Part shown: positions 19,935 through 29,256 of the stretch, piece after piece | Numbering within the stretch: the stretch's first letter is position 1 | Layout: each line of letters starts with the position of its first letter | NCBI RefSeq assembly: GCF_964030935.1 | Contig: NZ_OZ034990.1 | Span: forward strand, 682,001-746,000 | Reading direction: 5' to 3' | From: Rickettsiella endosymbiont of Aleochara curtula | GTDB lineage: Bacteria; Pseudomonadota; Gammaproteobacteria; Diplorickettsiales; Diplorickettsiaceae | DNA length: 64,000 bases | The notes under the pieces: model-generated | The model's database searches: none | Seen by the model: only the letters and a program-made list of their open reading frames with translations | What the model was told of the DNA's origin: nothing | Made by a program: the position numbers and the translations under genes

Positions 19935-21974
19935 ATGATATTGGATAATATAGAACTTAACTCGCTGAATTATTTAATCCATATCCATCAAATAGATATA
20001 ATTCTTTCCGATATTTTTGATACGATTATTTGTAGAAAAGTTCACCCTGAAAGCATCAAACAGCTTGTTGCAGCCCGGTTAAGCATCCTATTCCCTAGGA
20101 TATCTCCAACAGATTTTTATCAAATTAGAAAAAATGCTGAACAATATTGTTATTCAAAATATAAAATTTCTTATGGTGAAAAAGAAATTAATTATCCCTA
20201 TTTAATTTCTACTATATATGAGCTATTAAAAAAAAAATATCATTCGGATATTTTTCTAACTAAAAATGAATTTTTCCTTGCACATCAATCGATAGAATTG
20301 GCTATCGAATATCGAAATCAAATTCCGGACACACATCTCGTAAATTTTATAAGAAAACAGAAAGCCAAAGGGATAAAAATAATTCTGCTAAGTGATTTCT
20401 ACATGAGCAGTGATTTAGTTAACTCCATGTTAACTTTTCATAATATTGAAGATATTTATGATCATCTTTTTGTTTCTTCCGATGTAATGAAAACCAAACG
20501 ATCCGGTAAGCTTTATCAAGAAATTATTAACAATTCGGCATTATGTCATTCTTCCAATATTTTAATGATGGGAGATAATTATTACTCTGATATTGTCATG
20601 GCAGAGCAATTTGGTTTAAAGACATTTTATGTCGAACGCAAACAACAAAATATCTTTTATAACCAACAGCAAAAACTTTCAGAATCGAAAAAAGCCTGCT
20701 TATCAGCTATTGATCAGCTTATTAATCATCAAGAAGATGGTATATTTGAGTATTTACCCTTGTTATTATTACATATAATAAATAAACTTTATCATCGTTG
20801 TCTAAAGCACAAAATTAAAAAGCTTTATTTTTTATCCAGAGAAGGAAAAATTATAAAAGACCTTTTTGATCAATATCAATTATATATACACGCTAAACAA
20901 TTCAGTAGCCAGCATATCGCAACCCATTATTTATTAGCCTCAAGACGCTCCACAGCGGCAGCCAGTCTTGGCCCTTTAAATCACGAAGAGTTTACCACGC
21001 TCTTTCGCCAATACACGAATATTTCTATCAAACAATTTTCTTTGTCTTATAGTTTTGATATTGAAAAAATTAAATCGATTTGTGACTCGCAATCAATTGA
21101 TATGGATGAAATTCAAAATCATTTACCTTCGTCAGATTTTTTTAAACGCTTAAAAAAAGATATTCGTTTTATTGAATATTATGAAGATTTTAGAAAGCAT
21201 CAACGTATAAATTTTATAGATTATTTGCAAAGTATAAATTTTACTCTACACGATGAACAGTTAACTCTATTTGATATTGGTTGGAAAGGCTCAATGCAAG
21301 ATAATATAAGTAAAATTTTTCCCAATACGCATATTCATGGTTACTACCTAGGTTTGGTAGCACCTGGTGCGATGCACTCCCATAATGTGAAAGAAGGAAT
21401 TCTGTTTGATTTTCGACAAAAAAATAAAAACTATTGGATTTACCATCAAAATCTTTCTTTATTTGAAATTATATTAAATGCTGACCATGGTAGCGCAAAG
21501 CAATATAGTCGAGAGGATAATGGTGATGTTATAGTTGATTTAGAATTTAACGATAAGGAAAATCAACTTTTTTTGCAAAAAATTTCCTTAATTCATCAAA
21601 AAATTCATGAGAATTTTTCGAAATTACTATTATTATTTGATAATTACGCGTTGGGAACATTTCTAACAGAAAATTATGCCATTGATTTACTTAAACAAAA
21701 AATATTTTCACCGAATAAAAAAGAAGTCGAATGGTTAATCGATGTTCAACACTTTGAAAATTTTGGTCTATTTACCCACAGTCAAATAGGAAGCGATTTA
21801 CAACAACTTAGTACCCCACCCATTAAAAATTTATTTACGCTAATAAAATCTCCAAAAAAATATATAAGATCAACCTTCTGGCCATTTTTAAAGCTTTCAA
21901 AAGACGGTTTATGGTTTATAGCACGTTTATATAGATGGTATTTATTATATTTAAAGTCCCTTTTTAGAACATGA
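19935..21974 (+). CDS. HAD-family phosphatase domain fused to a glycan-cluster domain
   Basis: The 679-residue protein has two parts. Residues 20-225 form a HAD hydrolase: motif I ILSDIFDTII (nucleophile Asp26), motif II LLSDFYMSSD, and GDNYYSDI with the metal-binding aspartates. Residues from about 290 on contain KKLYFLSREG and FDIGWKGSMQDN, both shared with the stand-alone protein encoded at 24191-25588. The second domain has no function I can name. AGGAAAG precedes the ATG. The stop overlaps the next gene's start (ATGA). It is the first gene of the glycan cluster; dephosphorylation of a sugar intermediate is plausible. Confidence 0.75.
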   Translation: MILDNIELNSLNYLIHIHQIDIILSDIFDTIICRKVHPESIKQLVAARLSILFPRISPTDFYQIRKNAEQYCYSKYKISYGEKEINYPYLISTIYELLKKKYHSDIFLTKNEFFLAHQSIELAIEYRNQIPDTHLVNFIRKQKAKGIKIILLSDFYMSSDLVNSMLTFHNIEDIYDHLFVSSDVMKTKRSGKLYQEIINNSALCHSSNILMMGDNYYSDIVMAEQFGLKTFYVERKQQNIFYNQQQKLSESKKACLSAIDQLINHQEDGIFEYLPLLLLHIINKLYHRCLKHKIKKLYFLSREGKIIKDLFDQYQLYIHAKQFSSQHIATHYLLASRRSTAAASLGPLNHEEFTTLFRQYTNISIKQFSLSYSFDIEKIKSICDSQSIDMDEIQNHLPSSDFFKRLKKDIRFIEYYEDFRKHQRINFIDYLQSINFTLHDEQLTLFDIGWKGSMQDNISKIFPNTHIHGYYLGLVAPGAMHSHNVKEGILFDFRQKNKNYWIYHQNLSLFEIILNADHGSAKQYSREDNGDVIVDLEFNDKENQLFLQKISLIHQKIHENFSKLLLLFDNYALGTFLTENYAIDLLKQKIFSPNKKEVEWLIDVQHFENFGLFTHSQIGSDLQQLSTPPIKNLFTLIKSPKKYIRSTFWPFLKLSKDGLWFIARLYRWYLLYLKSLFRT

Positions 21975-23200
21975 AAAAAATTTTATTTTTAATTGGTAGT
22001 GCCAACATTTCTGGAGGGACGTATGTCATACTCCAGCATGCACTCTATCTGCAAGAATTAGGATTAAATATTACTTTAGCTTGTATTAACTTTGAAGAGT
22101 GTCTCTTATTAAAAACAAAAAATTACCCATGGCACCCGGCATTAAAAAAACTTCACTTTATATCTATCAATGATAGTGATAAAAAAAATTACGACATTGC
22201 CATTTTTACTTGGTGGAGGACGATCTATTATCTTCCTAAAGTCCAGGCAAAATCTTATCTATATTTTGTGCAATCCATAGAATCAAAATTTTATGACCCT
22301 TTGGATTCGCCAATATATTATATTGTCAATTCCACTTACACCTTTAATCTTCCAGTGATTACTGAAGCCACATGGATTAAAAATTATCTTTATCAAAGAT
22401 ATGGTACACAAGCAGAACTAGTCCATAATGGTATACGCAAAGACATTTATTTCACAAATCCAACTTATTTAACTCAAAAAAAAGCCAGTAAACTTCGTGT
22501 TTTAGTTGAGGGTCCCCTGGGTGTTCCATTGAAAAATATCGAGAAAACTTTAGCTCTTTGTTCAAAAGTCCCTAATATTGAGCTCTGGTGGTTAACCAGT
22601 AGCAAAGTTACTCGATACAAAAATGTAGATAAAGTATTTTCTTGTTTACCCATTGATAAAGCCGCCGAAGTGTATCGTTCCTGTGATGTTCTGGTCAAAT
22701 TGTCCTATGTGGAAGGAATGTTTGGACCTCCATTAGAAATTTTTCACTGTGGTGGAACTTGTATTGTTTATGATGTAACCGGCCATGATGAATATATTAA
22801 AGACGGCTATAATGGCATTGTTATAAAAACAGATGATGAAGATAGTGTTGTTAAGTCTATAAACTTACTAGCAAAGGATCGAAATTATTTAAATAAGCTT
22901 AAAGTCGGCGCATTTAAAACAGCCGGTTTATGGATAAACTGGGAACAATCCAGTGGAAAATTTTATAAATCCTTAAAAAATATAGTCCTTGATTCCAATA
23001 AACACTACTATAACATTCAGGACATTACAAGAAAGTTAACATTGGCATTTAACCAATATGAAAGAGCTATAAAAGATCAAAATCTTGTTTATCAAATATC
23101 CTATAATGTAAAAAAAGTTTTTATATTTTTATTACAGAAATATCCTAAATTAGCAATTGTTAAGCAAGTTTATTACTCAAAATTGAATAAAAAAATATGA
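21971..23200 (+). CDS. Glycosyltransferase, GT4-like (GT-B fold)
   Basis: The 409-residue protein begins MKKILFLIGSANISGGTYV, the glycine-rich N-terminal loop of GT-B enzymes, and has the donor-binding C-terminal segment YVEGMFGPPLEIFHCGGT with an E-x7-E-like spacing. It overlaps the preceding HAD gene by four bases and the following galE by four bases, so the three are translationally coupled. It probably adds a sugar to a surface polysaccharide or LPS chain; donor and acceptor are unknown. Confidence 0.82.
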   Translation: MKKILFLIGSANISGGTYVILQHALYLQELGLNITLACINFEECLLLKTKNYPWHPALKKLHFISINDSDKKNYDIAIFTWWRTIYYLPKVQAKSYLYFVQSIESKFYDPLDSPIYYIVNSTYTFNLPVITEATWIKNYLYQRYGTQAELVHNGIRKDIYFTNPTYLTQKKASKLRVLVEGPLGVPLKNIEKTLALCSKVPNIELWWLTSSKVTRYKNVDKVFSCLPIDKAAEVYRSCDVLVKLSYVEGMFGPPLEIFHCGGTCIVYDVTGHDEYIKDGYNGIVIKTDDEDSVVKSINLLAKDRNYLNKLKVGAFKTAGLWINWEQSSGKFYKSLKNIVLDSNKHYYNIQDITRKLTLAFNQYERAIKDQNLVYQISYNVKKVFIFLLQKYPKLAIVKQVYYSKLNKKI

Positions 23201-24189
23201 ATAAAAACATTTTAATTACCGGTGGTTGTGGTTACATAGGTAGCCATATTACGCTACTCCTTAAAAATCAAGGATTTAATATTGTTGTTATAGATAACCT
23301 ATCTACTGGTCATCGCGACAATATGTTAGAAAATATTACTTACGAAATAGGAGATTTTGGCGACGTTAATTTCTTAGACGATGTATTTAATCGGCATCCA
23401 ATAGACATTGTCATGCATCTTGCCGCAAAAACTTCAGTAGAAGAATCTATTCACCAATCAGAATTTTATTACGAAGAAAACTTATTAAAATCTATTACTT
23501 TAATGAAAGTTTGTGGTCGATATGCTGTTAAACATTTTATTTTTTCATCAACTGCAGCGGTATACGGACAAGCCACAGGAGAAACTGTCACTGAAAACCA
23601 AGACATCAATCCTGGTAACCCCTATGGTAAATCTAAATATATTGCAGAATTAGCATTAAGTCACTTAGCAAGCGAATATGCTATACAACTCACTATACTC
23701 AGATATTTTAATGTTGCCGGGCATAATTCATCTTTAAGAGTCGGTAATTTCAATCGATCGTCAGGGGCTCTCATCCCATTGGTTTGCCGCAATAGTGTCA
23801 TGAACAAATTAGCAATCACTATCTATGGTAATGATTTCGATACACCAGATGGAACCTGTATAAGAGACTACATTCATGTAATGGATATTGCCAATGCACA
23901 CGTGATGGCGGTTAATCAGTTCAACCAACTCGCGGCAAGCAAAAATTTAATACTTAATGTTGGTTATGGTAAAGGATTATCTGTTCTCGAAGTAGTTCAA
24001 CTTATCAATTCACTGTCAGATAATATATTAAACTATAGCATAGGCAATAGAAGAAGCGCTGATATCCCTTATTCTGTAGCGGATAATACACGTATACAGT
24101 CTTTAGGTTGGAAATCTTTATTCGAAGACCCTTATAAAGAAATCATTTTTTCTGAACTCGCTTGGAATAAAAAACTTTCGACGGCTTAA
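23197..24189 (+). CDS. galE: UDP-glucose 4-epimerase
   Basis: The 330-residue extended short-chain dehydrogenase has the NAD-binding motif GGCGYIGSH at residues 9-17, SSTAAVYG around 118-124, and the catalytic Y-x3-K pair Tyr143/Lys147 in NPYGKSK. The C-terminal part contains GTCIRDYIHVMDIA, a GalE signature. It interconverts UDP-glucose and UDP-galactose (or the N-acetyl forms) and so supplies donors to the neighbouring glycosyltransferases. Its stop is one base from the next start codon. Confidence 0.92.
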   Translation: MNKNILITGGCGYIGSHITLLLKNQGFNIVVIDNLSTGHRDNMLENITYEIGDFGDVNFLDDVFNRHPIDIVMHLAAKTSVEESIHQSEFYYEENLLKSITLMKVCGRYAVKHFIFSSTAAVYGQATGETVTENQDINPGNPYGKSKYIAELALSHLASEYAIQLTILRYFNVAGHNSSLRVGNFNRSSGALIPLVCRNSVMNKLAITIYGNDFDTPDGTCIRDYIHVMDIANAHVMAVNQFNQLAASKNLILNVGYGKGLSVLEVVQLINSLSDNILNYSIGNRRSADIPYSVADNTRIQSLGWKSLFEDPYKEIIFSELAWNKKLSTA

Positions 24190-24190
24190 C

Positions 24191-25588
24191 ATGCAAAAAA
24201 TTGAAACATACTTAAAGCAATTAGATTTTCGGCAAGGCGACGCGAAAACGAAGCAACCGGAGTGTATTACCATGCATGAGGATTGCGAGTCGAGGAGCAA
24301 GGCAGACAAAATTTTAAGTGCGAAGAACATAAATAATCAACTTGTTGCCGAAGCACAATTTTATGGGAAAGAATGGAGTCTACTTTTTCACGAATTTGCA
24401 TATTGGTTACTTTATAGCTGTCATCAACAAAATATAAAAAAGTTATTCTTTTTTACTCGGGAAGGTGCTTTTTTTATAGAATTAGTAAAAGCGTTACAAA
24501 AAAAATTTAATCTTCACACAGACATAGAGTGTCGCTTGCTTTCAGTCAGCCGACTTGCAACTTTTTTACCATCTGTCGATATAAATAGTCAAAATGCATT
24601 TCAGCGACTATGGAATATTTATCCAAATCAATCTCCTCAAACATTCTTCAAATCATTAGACATCGAAGATGATCGATTGCAAACAATATATAACCAAGAA
24701 TACGGCGGGTACTATGACCAAGAGATTTTAGGTATAGCAAAAAATCCTATTTTTAATCAGTTTTTAAAAGACAATACTGTAAATGAGATAATTAAAAAAG
24801 CCATTGCCTCTAAAAAAATATTATTAACTGAATATCTAAAACAAAATTATTTTTTAGATGAAACTTCGGTGGGAATCGTTGATATTGGCTGGCGGGGTAG
24901 TATACAAGATAATATTAACCTAATTTTTCCAGAAAAAAAAATTTATGGATTTTATTTAGGATTACATCGTCAAAAGAAATTTATTCCAGAAAACCACTTT
25001 AAAAAAGCCTTTTTATTTGATGGGAACGGTTCCGCTGTCAACCCACTATTTAGTTGTTTAATGCGATTTGTATTGCCATTAGAATTTCTATGTACTCCAA
25101 TACAAGATTCAGTTAAAAGATATATTGTCGATAAAAATAACAAGATTTTACCGGAAACATATAAAAAAGTTGAAATGAATGTGGCTGACCGCAGCATATC
25201 TATTTTTCAGCGGTCTGTCTTAGACGCTATATCTTCATATAAATTTACTAATAATTTTAGAATAAAATTTTGCAGAAAAATTGCTAAGCAAATAATATGG
25301 AATCCAAAAGAATTTCAAATATTTTTTTACCGCAACAAGCAATTTAATGAAGAGTTCGGGCAAGGTATTTCCTTACAATGTTATCCTATCATTGAATCAA
25401 AACATGCTCCTCACTCAGTAAAATACTTGGGCACTTGGTTAAAAGCGCTGAAAAAATCTGCTTGGATTAGCGGCCATCTCTATCACACATTTCCTAAACC
25501 AGTATTTCGCGCCTTACCTACTCTTTATTTAATTTATTGTGCGTTAACATTGGACAGCTATTTAATTCCCTTCTTTAAACTGTATTAA
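24191..25588 (+). CDS. Glycan-cluster protein, paralogue of the second half of the HAD-fused protein
   Basis: The 465-residue protein shares KKLFFFTREGAFF and VDIGWRGSIQDNI with the protein at 19935, and the IYGFYLGL segment that follows, so both carry the same unnamed domain; here no HAD domain is present. Residues about 7-47 are encoded by a full copy of the 125-bp repeat (24208-24331) that keeps the frame open. After it the sequence resumes with LVAEAQFYGKEW. It starts one base after galE and converges with the next gene, overlapping by 27 bases. The function is unknown; the context is surface polysaccharide synthesis. Confidence 0.78.
   Translation: MQKIETYLKQLDFRQGDAKTKQPECITMHEDCESRSKADKILSAKNINNQLVAEAQFYGKEWSLLFHEFAYWLLYSCHQQNIKKLFFFTREGAFFIELVKALQKKFNLHTDIECRLLSVSRLATFLPSVDINSQNAFQRLWNIYPNQSPQTFFKSLDIEDDRLQTIYNQEYGGYYDQEILGIAKNPIFNQFLKDNTVNEIIKKAIASKKILLTEYLKQNYFLDETSVGIVDIGWRGSIQDNINLIFPEKKIYGFYLGLHRQKKFIPENHFKKAFLFDGNGSAVNPLFSCLMRFVLPLEFLCTPIQDSVKRYIVDKNNKILPETYKKVEMNVADRSISIFQRSVLDAISSYKFTNNFRIKFCRKIAKQIIWNPKEFQIFFYRNKQFNEEFGQGISLQCYPIIESKHAPHSVKYLGTWLKALKKSAWISGHLYHTFPKPVFRALPTLYLIYCALTLDSYLIPFFKLY
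24208..24331 (+). repeat. Copy 2 of the ~125-bp repeat, inside a coding sequence
   Basis: Landmarks: GGCAAGGCGACGCG, CAACCGGAGTGTATTACC, CATGAGGATTGCGAGTC and TTTTAAGTGCGAAG. It is read in frame, giving QLDFRQGDAK...HEDCESRSK...LSAKN. The copy at 6192 has TGA in this frame; small length differences here keep the frame open. It lies at the N-terminus of the protein at 24191, in the same orientation as the gene. Confidence 0.85.
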
Positions 25589-26692
25589 ATCTTTTATTAA
25601 TACCTGATAGCTATTTATGACGTTAAGTAGTGAATATTTTTCTTTAACGTAGTTATACCCAGCTAAACCCATTTGGCTTAATTCATCTCTGGTTTTTTTA
25701 GACAGACAAACCATTGCATCATATAAACTTTGAACATCTTTGACTTTCACCACTATACCATTATCACGGTTGACCAGCTCCCTACAACCATGCGTATCGG
25801 TAGTAATAATAGGCCTACCAATCGCCATGCTTTCGAGTAATACTCTAGGCATCCCTTCGGAATAACTCGGCAAAACTATTACATCACATGCGTTAATGTA
25901 AGTTCTGACATCATCAACATAAGAGAAGTATTCAATACCATTTTTTTGAAAATCATCTACATTCATACTATGTAAACTAGAGGGATTATAATAATCAAAA
26001 GGTGCAATGACCGTACAATGAAATTGAATTTGACTGCTTTTTAGCTTTTTACAGGCATTCATCAATTCAATAATCCCTTTATCTTTGATGAGTCGACCAA
26101 TGAATAAAAAAGATATCGTTTTTTTATGTTCATTAATAGGAGAAAACTTATAAAATTCTAAATCTACTCCTTCTCCAGGAAAGACCATGGCGTATTTTTT
26201 CAAACAAAGATTTTTTTTGATAAAATAATTTCTGTCGTCATTATTTAAAAAAATAAAAAAATCTGGATGTTTTATTATTAATTTCCGTAGATGAGTTAAT
26301 GTATAAATAATTTTTTCGATAAAAAATTTATATTTATTAATGAGGCTACTACCCACGCCCGTAATAAAATAAACATTGGGAATTTTCCAGTTATCAAACA
26401 TAGAAAAAAAACTAGATTTCAACGAGTAAGAGAAAATAACATCTGGATTGATTTTTTTTATAATTTTCTTAAATTGAAATAGCGTTGCAAGATCTTTGAC
26501 TATATTAATGGAACGACAAAAATTAATATTTAAGAAAAAAACGTTTTCATGTTGGTATTTTAGTTTATAATTTTCAACATCCAAAGGGCAAATGATATAA
26601 ATTTGATGATGATTATTGGCTAGGTACTTTATAATATCCCAGCGAAATTTGATCATGCTATGTAGGCTATTTCCTAGTAATAAAATTTTCAT
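25562..26692 (-). CDS. Glycosyltransferase, GT4 family
   Basis: I start it at ATG 26690-26692 (MKILLLGNSLHSMIKFRW), six bases after GGAG; four extra upstream codons are unlikely. The 376-residue GT-B protein has the N-terminal loop, a PSYSEGMPRVLLESMAIGRP donor-site motif with E-x7-E, and a GRLIKDKGI segment before it. It closes the glycan cluster from the opposite strand, its 3' end overlapping the previous gene by 27 bases. It is similar in design to WcaA/PglA-like transferases; the specificity is unknown. Confidence 0.87.
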   Translation of the reverse strand: MKILLLGNSLHSMIKFRWDIIKYLANNHHQIYIICPLDVENYKLKYQHENVFFLNINFCRSINIVKDLATLFQFKKIIKKINPDVIFSYSLKSSFFSMFDNWKIPNVYFITGVGSSLINKYKFFIEKIIYTLTHLRKLIIKHPDFFIFLNNDDRNYFIKKNLCLKKYAMVFPGEGVDLEFYKFSPINEHKKTISFLFIGRLIKDKGIIELMNACKKLKSSQIQFHCTVIAPFDYYNPSSLHSMNVDDFQKNGIEYFSYVDDVRTYINACDVIVLPSYSEGMPRVLLESMAIGRPIITTDTHGCRELVNRDNGIVVKVKDVQSLYDAMVCLSKKTRDELSQMGLAGYNYVKEKYSLLNVINSYQVLIKDLIQFKEGN

Positions 26693-26774
26693 TATTAACT
26701 CCAATCCGAACGTATATTATTTTTCTGGCATAAAGCGTATTTAAAACGGAGGAATTATATACTCTTCTTTAGCT

Positions 26775-28163
26775 TTATTTGACACTTTCTAGATTAGCAA
26801 TCTGTCGCGTTATATCCGAGGCTTCACTCAGCTGCGCAACCGGAAAAACCGTCATACCATTAATTGCTTGCTTACTCATATTAGCCTTAGGAATAATCGC
26901 CGATTTAAATCCATGTTTGGCGGCATCGCGTAAACGTTCTTGGCCATTAGGTACTGGGCGGATTTCGCCGGATAAACCCACCTCGCCAAATACCAAACAA
27001 TCCTCCGGAAAAGGTTTATTGCGTAAACTCGATAACACCGCTAATAAAACCGGTAAATCAGCGCTGGTTTCTAATAAACGCACGCCGCCCACGACATTGA
27101 TAAAAACGTCTTGATCATAGGTCATAACGCCTGCATGTCGATGCAATACTGCTAATAACATTGCTAAACGATTACTTTCTAGACCTACGGTTACGCGACG
27201 CGGATTACCTAAATGACTATTATCAACGAGTGCTTGCACTTCGACCAATAAAGGACGACTCCCCTGCCATGTGGCAGTGACTAAACTACCTGAAACTGTT
27301 AACCCAGATCGTGACAATAGCATCGCTGAAGGATTACTCACTTCACGGAGACCTTTCTCGGTCATGACAAATACACCTAATTCATTCACCGCACCAAAAC
27401 GATTTTTAACCGATCGGATCAACCGATGCCGACTATCCGCTTCACCTTCAAAATACAAAACTGTATCCACCATATGCTCTAAAACCCGGGGACCTGCCAG
27501 TGCGCCATCCTTCGTCACATGCCCGACCAAAAATAAAGCAATACCCGTTTGTTTTGCCAAACGTGTCAATTGCATTGCGCTTTCTCTGACTTGCCCTACC
27601 GCACCCGGCGCAGACTGCAGTAAATCGGTATGCATGGTTTGGATCGAATCAATGACGAGAACTTGCGGTTTTTCTTGTAATGCATGCGCTAAAATACTTT
27701 CCACGCGGGTTTCAGTCAGTAGACGAATATTTTTTTGTGGCAATTCTAGACGCTGCGCGCGTAAGGCGACTTGTTGCAGTGATTCTTCTCCCGTGATGTA
27801 AAGCACCGAATGGTGCTCACTCAGCTGGCAAAGACTCTGTAATAATAAAGTCGATTTTCCTATGCCTGGGTCACCGCCCATGAGTATCACCGAGCCTGGG
27901 ACTATTCCTCCCCCAAGTACCCTATCCAACTCTTTGATCCGCGAAGAAAAGCGTTTTACTTCACCAAACTGAATGCTATTTAAATCGGTTATTTTCGCAT
28001 CTACGGCCGCATAACCATTTACACGTGGAAGTGCACGTGGTGAGACAGAGGCGCTATCTTCTAATAAACTATTCCACGCTTGGCATTCACCACATTGGCC
28101 TGACCATTGTAAAAACTGTCCGCCGCACGACTGACAGCTATACACGCGTTTAGGTTTCGACAT
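26775..28163 (-). CDS. radA: DNA repair protein RadA (Sms)
   Basis: I start at ATG 28161-28163 (MSKPKRVYSCQSCGG) with AGGA eight bases upstream; the 462-residue result fits RadA. The N-terminal C4 zinc finger (CQSCGG...CGECQAW) is followed by the Walker A motif GGDPGIGKST, the RadA-specific KNRFG motif and a C-terminal Lon-like domain. RadA is a DnaB-type helicase for branch migration in recombination. Its start overlaps the gmhB stop by 14 bases, so the two are coupled. Confidence 0.97.
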   Translation of the reverse strand: MSKPKRVYSCQSCGGQFLQWSGQCGECQAWNSLLEDSASVSPRALPRVNGYAAVDAKITDLNSIQFGEVKRFSSRIKELDRVLGGGIVPGSVILMGGDPGIGKSTLLLQSLCQLSEHHSVLYITGEESLQQVALRAQRLELPQKNIRLLTETRVESILAHALQEKPQVLVIDSIQTMHTDLLQSAPGAVGQVRESAMQLTRLAKQTGIALFLVGHVTKDGALAGPRVLEHMVDTVLYFEGEADSRHRLIRSVKNRFGAVNELGVFVMTEKGLREVSNPSAMLLSRSGLTVSGSLVTATWQGSRPLLVEVQALVDNSHLGNPRRVTVGLESNRLAMLLAVLHRHAGVMTYDQDVFINVVGGVRLLETSADLPVLLAVLSSLRNKPFPEDCLVFGEVGLSGEIRPVPNGQERLRDAAKHGFKSAIIPKANMSKQAINGMTVFPVAQLSEASDITRQIANLESVK

Positions 28164-28719
28164 GCTGTTGTTCCTGTAATAGTTTCTGCACGGCACTTAA
28201 CAAATCGGGGAAAATCGGGATCTCATCGGCTAATTCGCGATTATTTAACAGGGTTTGTTCCCCATTTCCGGTCAAAACCAAGATAGGCTCGCAACCGACT
28301 TTAAGTGCTGCTTTAATATCCCGCAGTGAATCACCGATGGCTATAATGCCCCGCAAATCGAGTTGATAATAATCGGCAATTTGTTCAAATAAACCGATGC
28401 CTGGCTTACGACAACTACAATGGTCTTCAGGCAGATGGGGACAGTAAAACACCTTATCCACCTTGCCACCCAGTGCTTTTACGCTATCGAACAATTTTTG
28501 GTGGATAACGGCTAACCCTGCCTCGGTATAGAACTCGCGCCCCACACCCGACTGATTAGTCGCCACGGCTATGGTGTAGCCTGCCTGAGTCAGCAAGGCA
28601 ATAGCCTCTAAACTACCCGGAATAGGTAACCATTCCTCAGGGGTCTTGATATACGCCTCAGATTCAAAATTAATCACGCCATCCCGGTCCAGGATGATAA
28701 ATGGGGTGTTTTTAGCCAT
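28150..28719 (-). CDS. gmhB: D-glycero-beta-D-manno-heptose 1,7-bisphosphate 7-phosphatase
   Basis: This 189-residue HAD phosphatase has the nucleophile motif ILDRDGVIN near the start and the GmhB-specific zinc-binding loop CPHLPEDHCSCRKP. The IGDSLRDIKAA motif carries the metal-binding Asp. It removes the 7-phosphate during ADP-heptose synthesis for the LPS inner core, indicating a heptose-containing LPS. It lies directly upstream of radA on the same strand. Confidence 0.93.
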   Translation of the reverse strand: MAKNTPFIILDRDGVINFESEAYIKTPEEWLPIPGSLEAIALLTQAGYTIAVATNQSGVGREFYTEAGLAVIHQKLFDSVKALGGKVDKVFYCPHLPEDHCSCRKPGIGLFEQIADYYQLDLRGIIAIGDSLRDIKAALKVGCEPILVLTGNGEQTLLNNRELADEIPIFPDLLSAVQKLLQEQQHVET

Positions 28720-28800
28720 TTTTTGCTTCCTTTAAGTCTCTCTTAATATTAAAGGCCTATACTTTTGGGATAATTATAACAGGTTAAAAAATATACAATT

Positions 28801-29256
28801 ATGTCCAGTAAAGAAGAATTAATCTCACTCATAGAAGCGCTTCGGGCAGATATTCTGTCATTTCATAAGTTGTTCGAGAAAGCTCAGTTCTCATCTTACG
28901 TTAACATTCAGGAATCCTATCAATCTATAAAGAAAAAAACCGACTTCTTAAAAAAACCACTTGATATTCTGCAGGGTAAACTAGGCGAGCCAAAAGAAGA
29001 GGAAAATGTTAACATTACCCTCTTTAGGTCAAGCATTGGAGCAGTCAAAGCTGCTTTTATATCCCTAGAAAAGTCCATTGATCCTAGTAAAGTTGCTAGC
29101 AAAACTACTTACTTATTTTTTGACAAAAATTCAAAGTCATACAATGAGACACAAAAAATTAATATACAGAATAACTTAAAAAATTTGACAGCTTCTTTAA
29201 ATCTGTTCGAAGAATTTCTTCTCCCTACGAATAATTTAAATCAGCTAAAACTTTGA
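28801..29256 (+). CDS. Hypothetical helical protein
   Basis: This 151-residue protein (MSSKEELISLIEALRADIL...) appears almost wholly alpha-helical and rich in Lys, Ser and Leu, without signal peptide or membrane segment. No ribosome binding site is obvious before the ATG. Its 3' end overlaps the convergent ubiI-like gene by 12 bases. I recognise no family. Its isolated position and composition resemble lineage-specific host-interaction proteins, but nothing proves that. Confidence 0.55.
   Translation: MSSKEELISLIEALRADILSFHKLFEKAQFSSYVNIQESYQSIKKKTDFLKKPLDILQGKLGEPKEEENVNITLFRSSIGAVKAAFISLEKSIDPSKVASKTTYLFFDKNSKSYNETQKINIQNNLKNLTASLNLFEEFLLPTNNLNQLKL

Noticed and set aside
27271-27801. 176-codon plus-strand frame opposite radA
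   Set aside because: It is the antisense shadow of radA's well-conserved coding frame.
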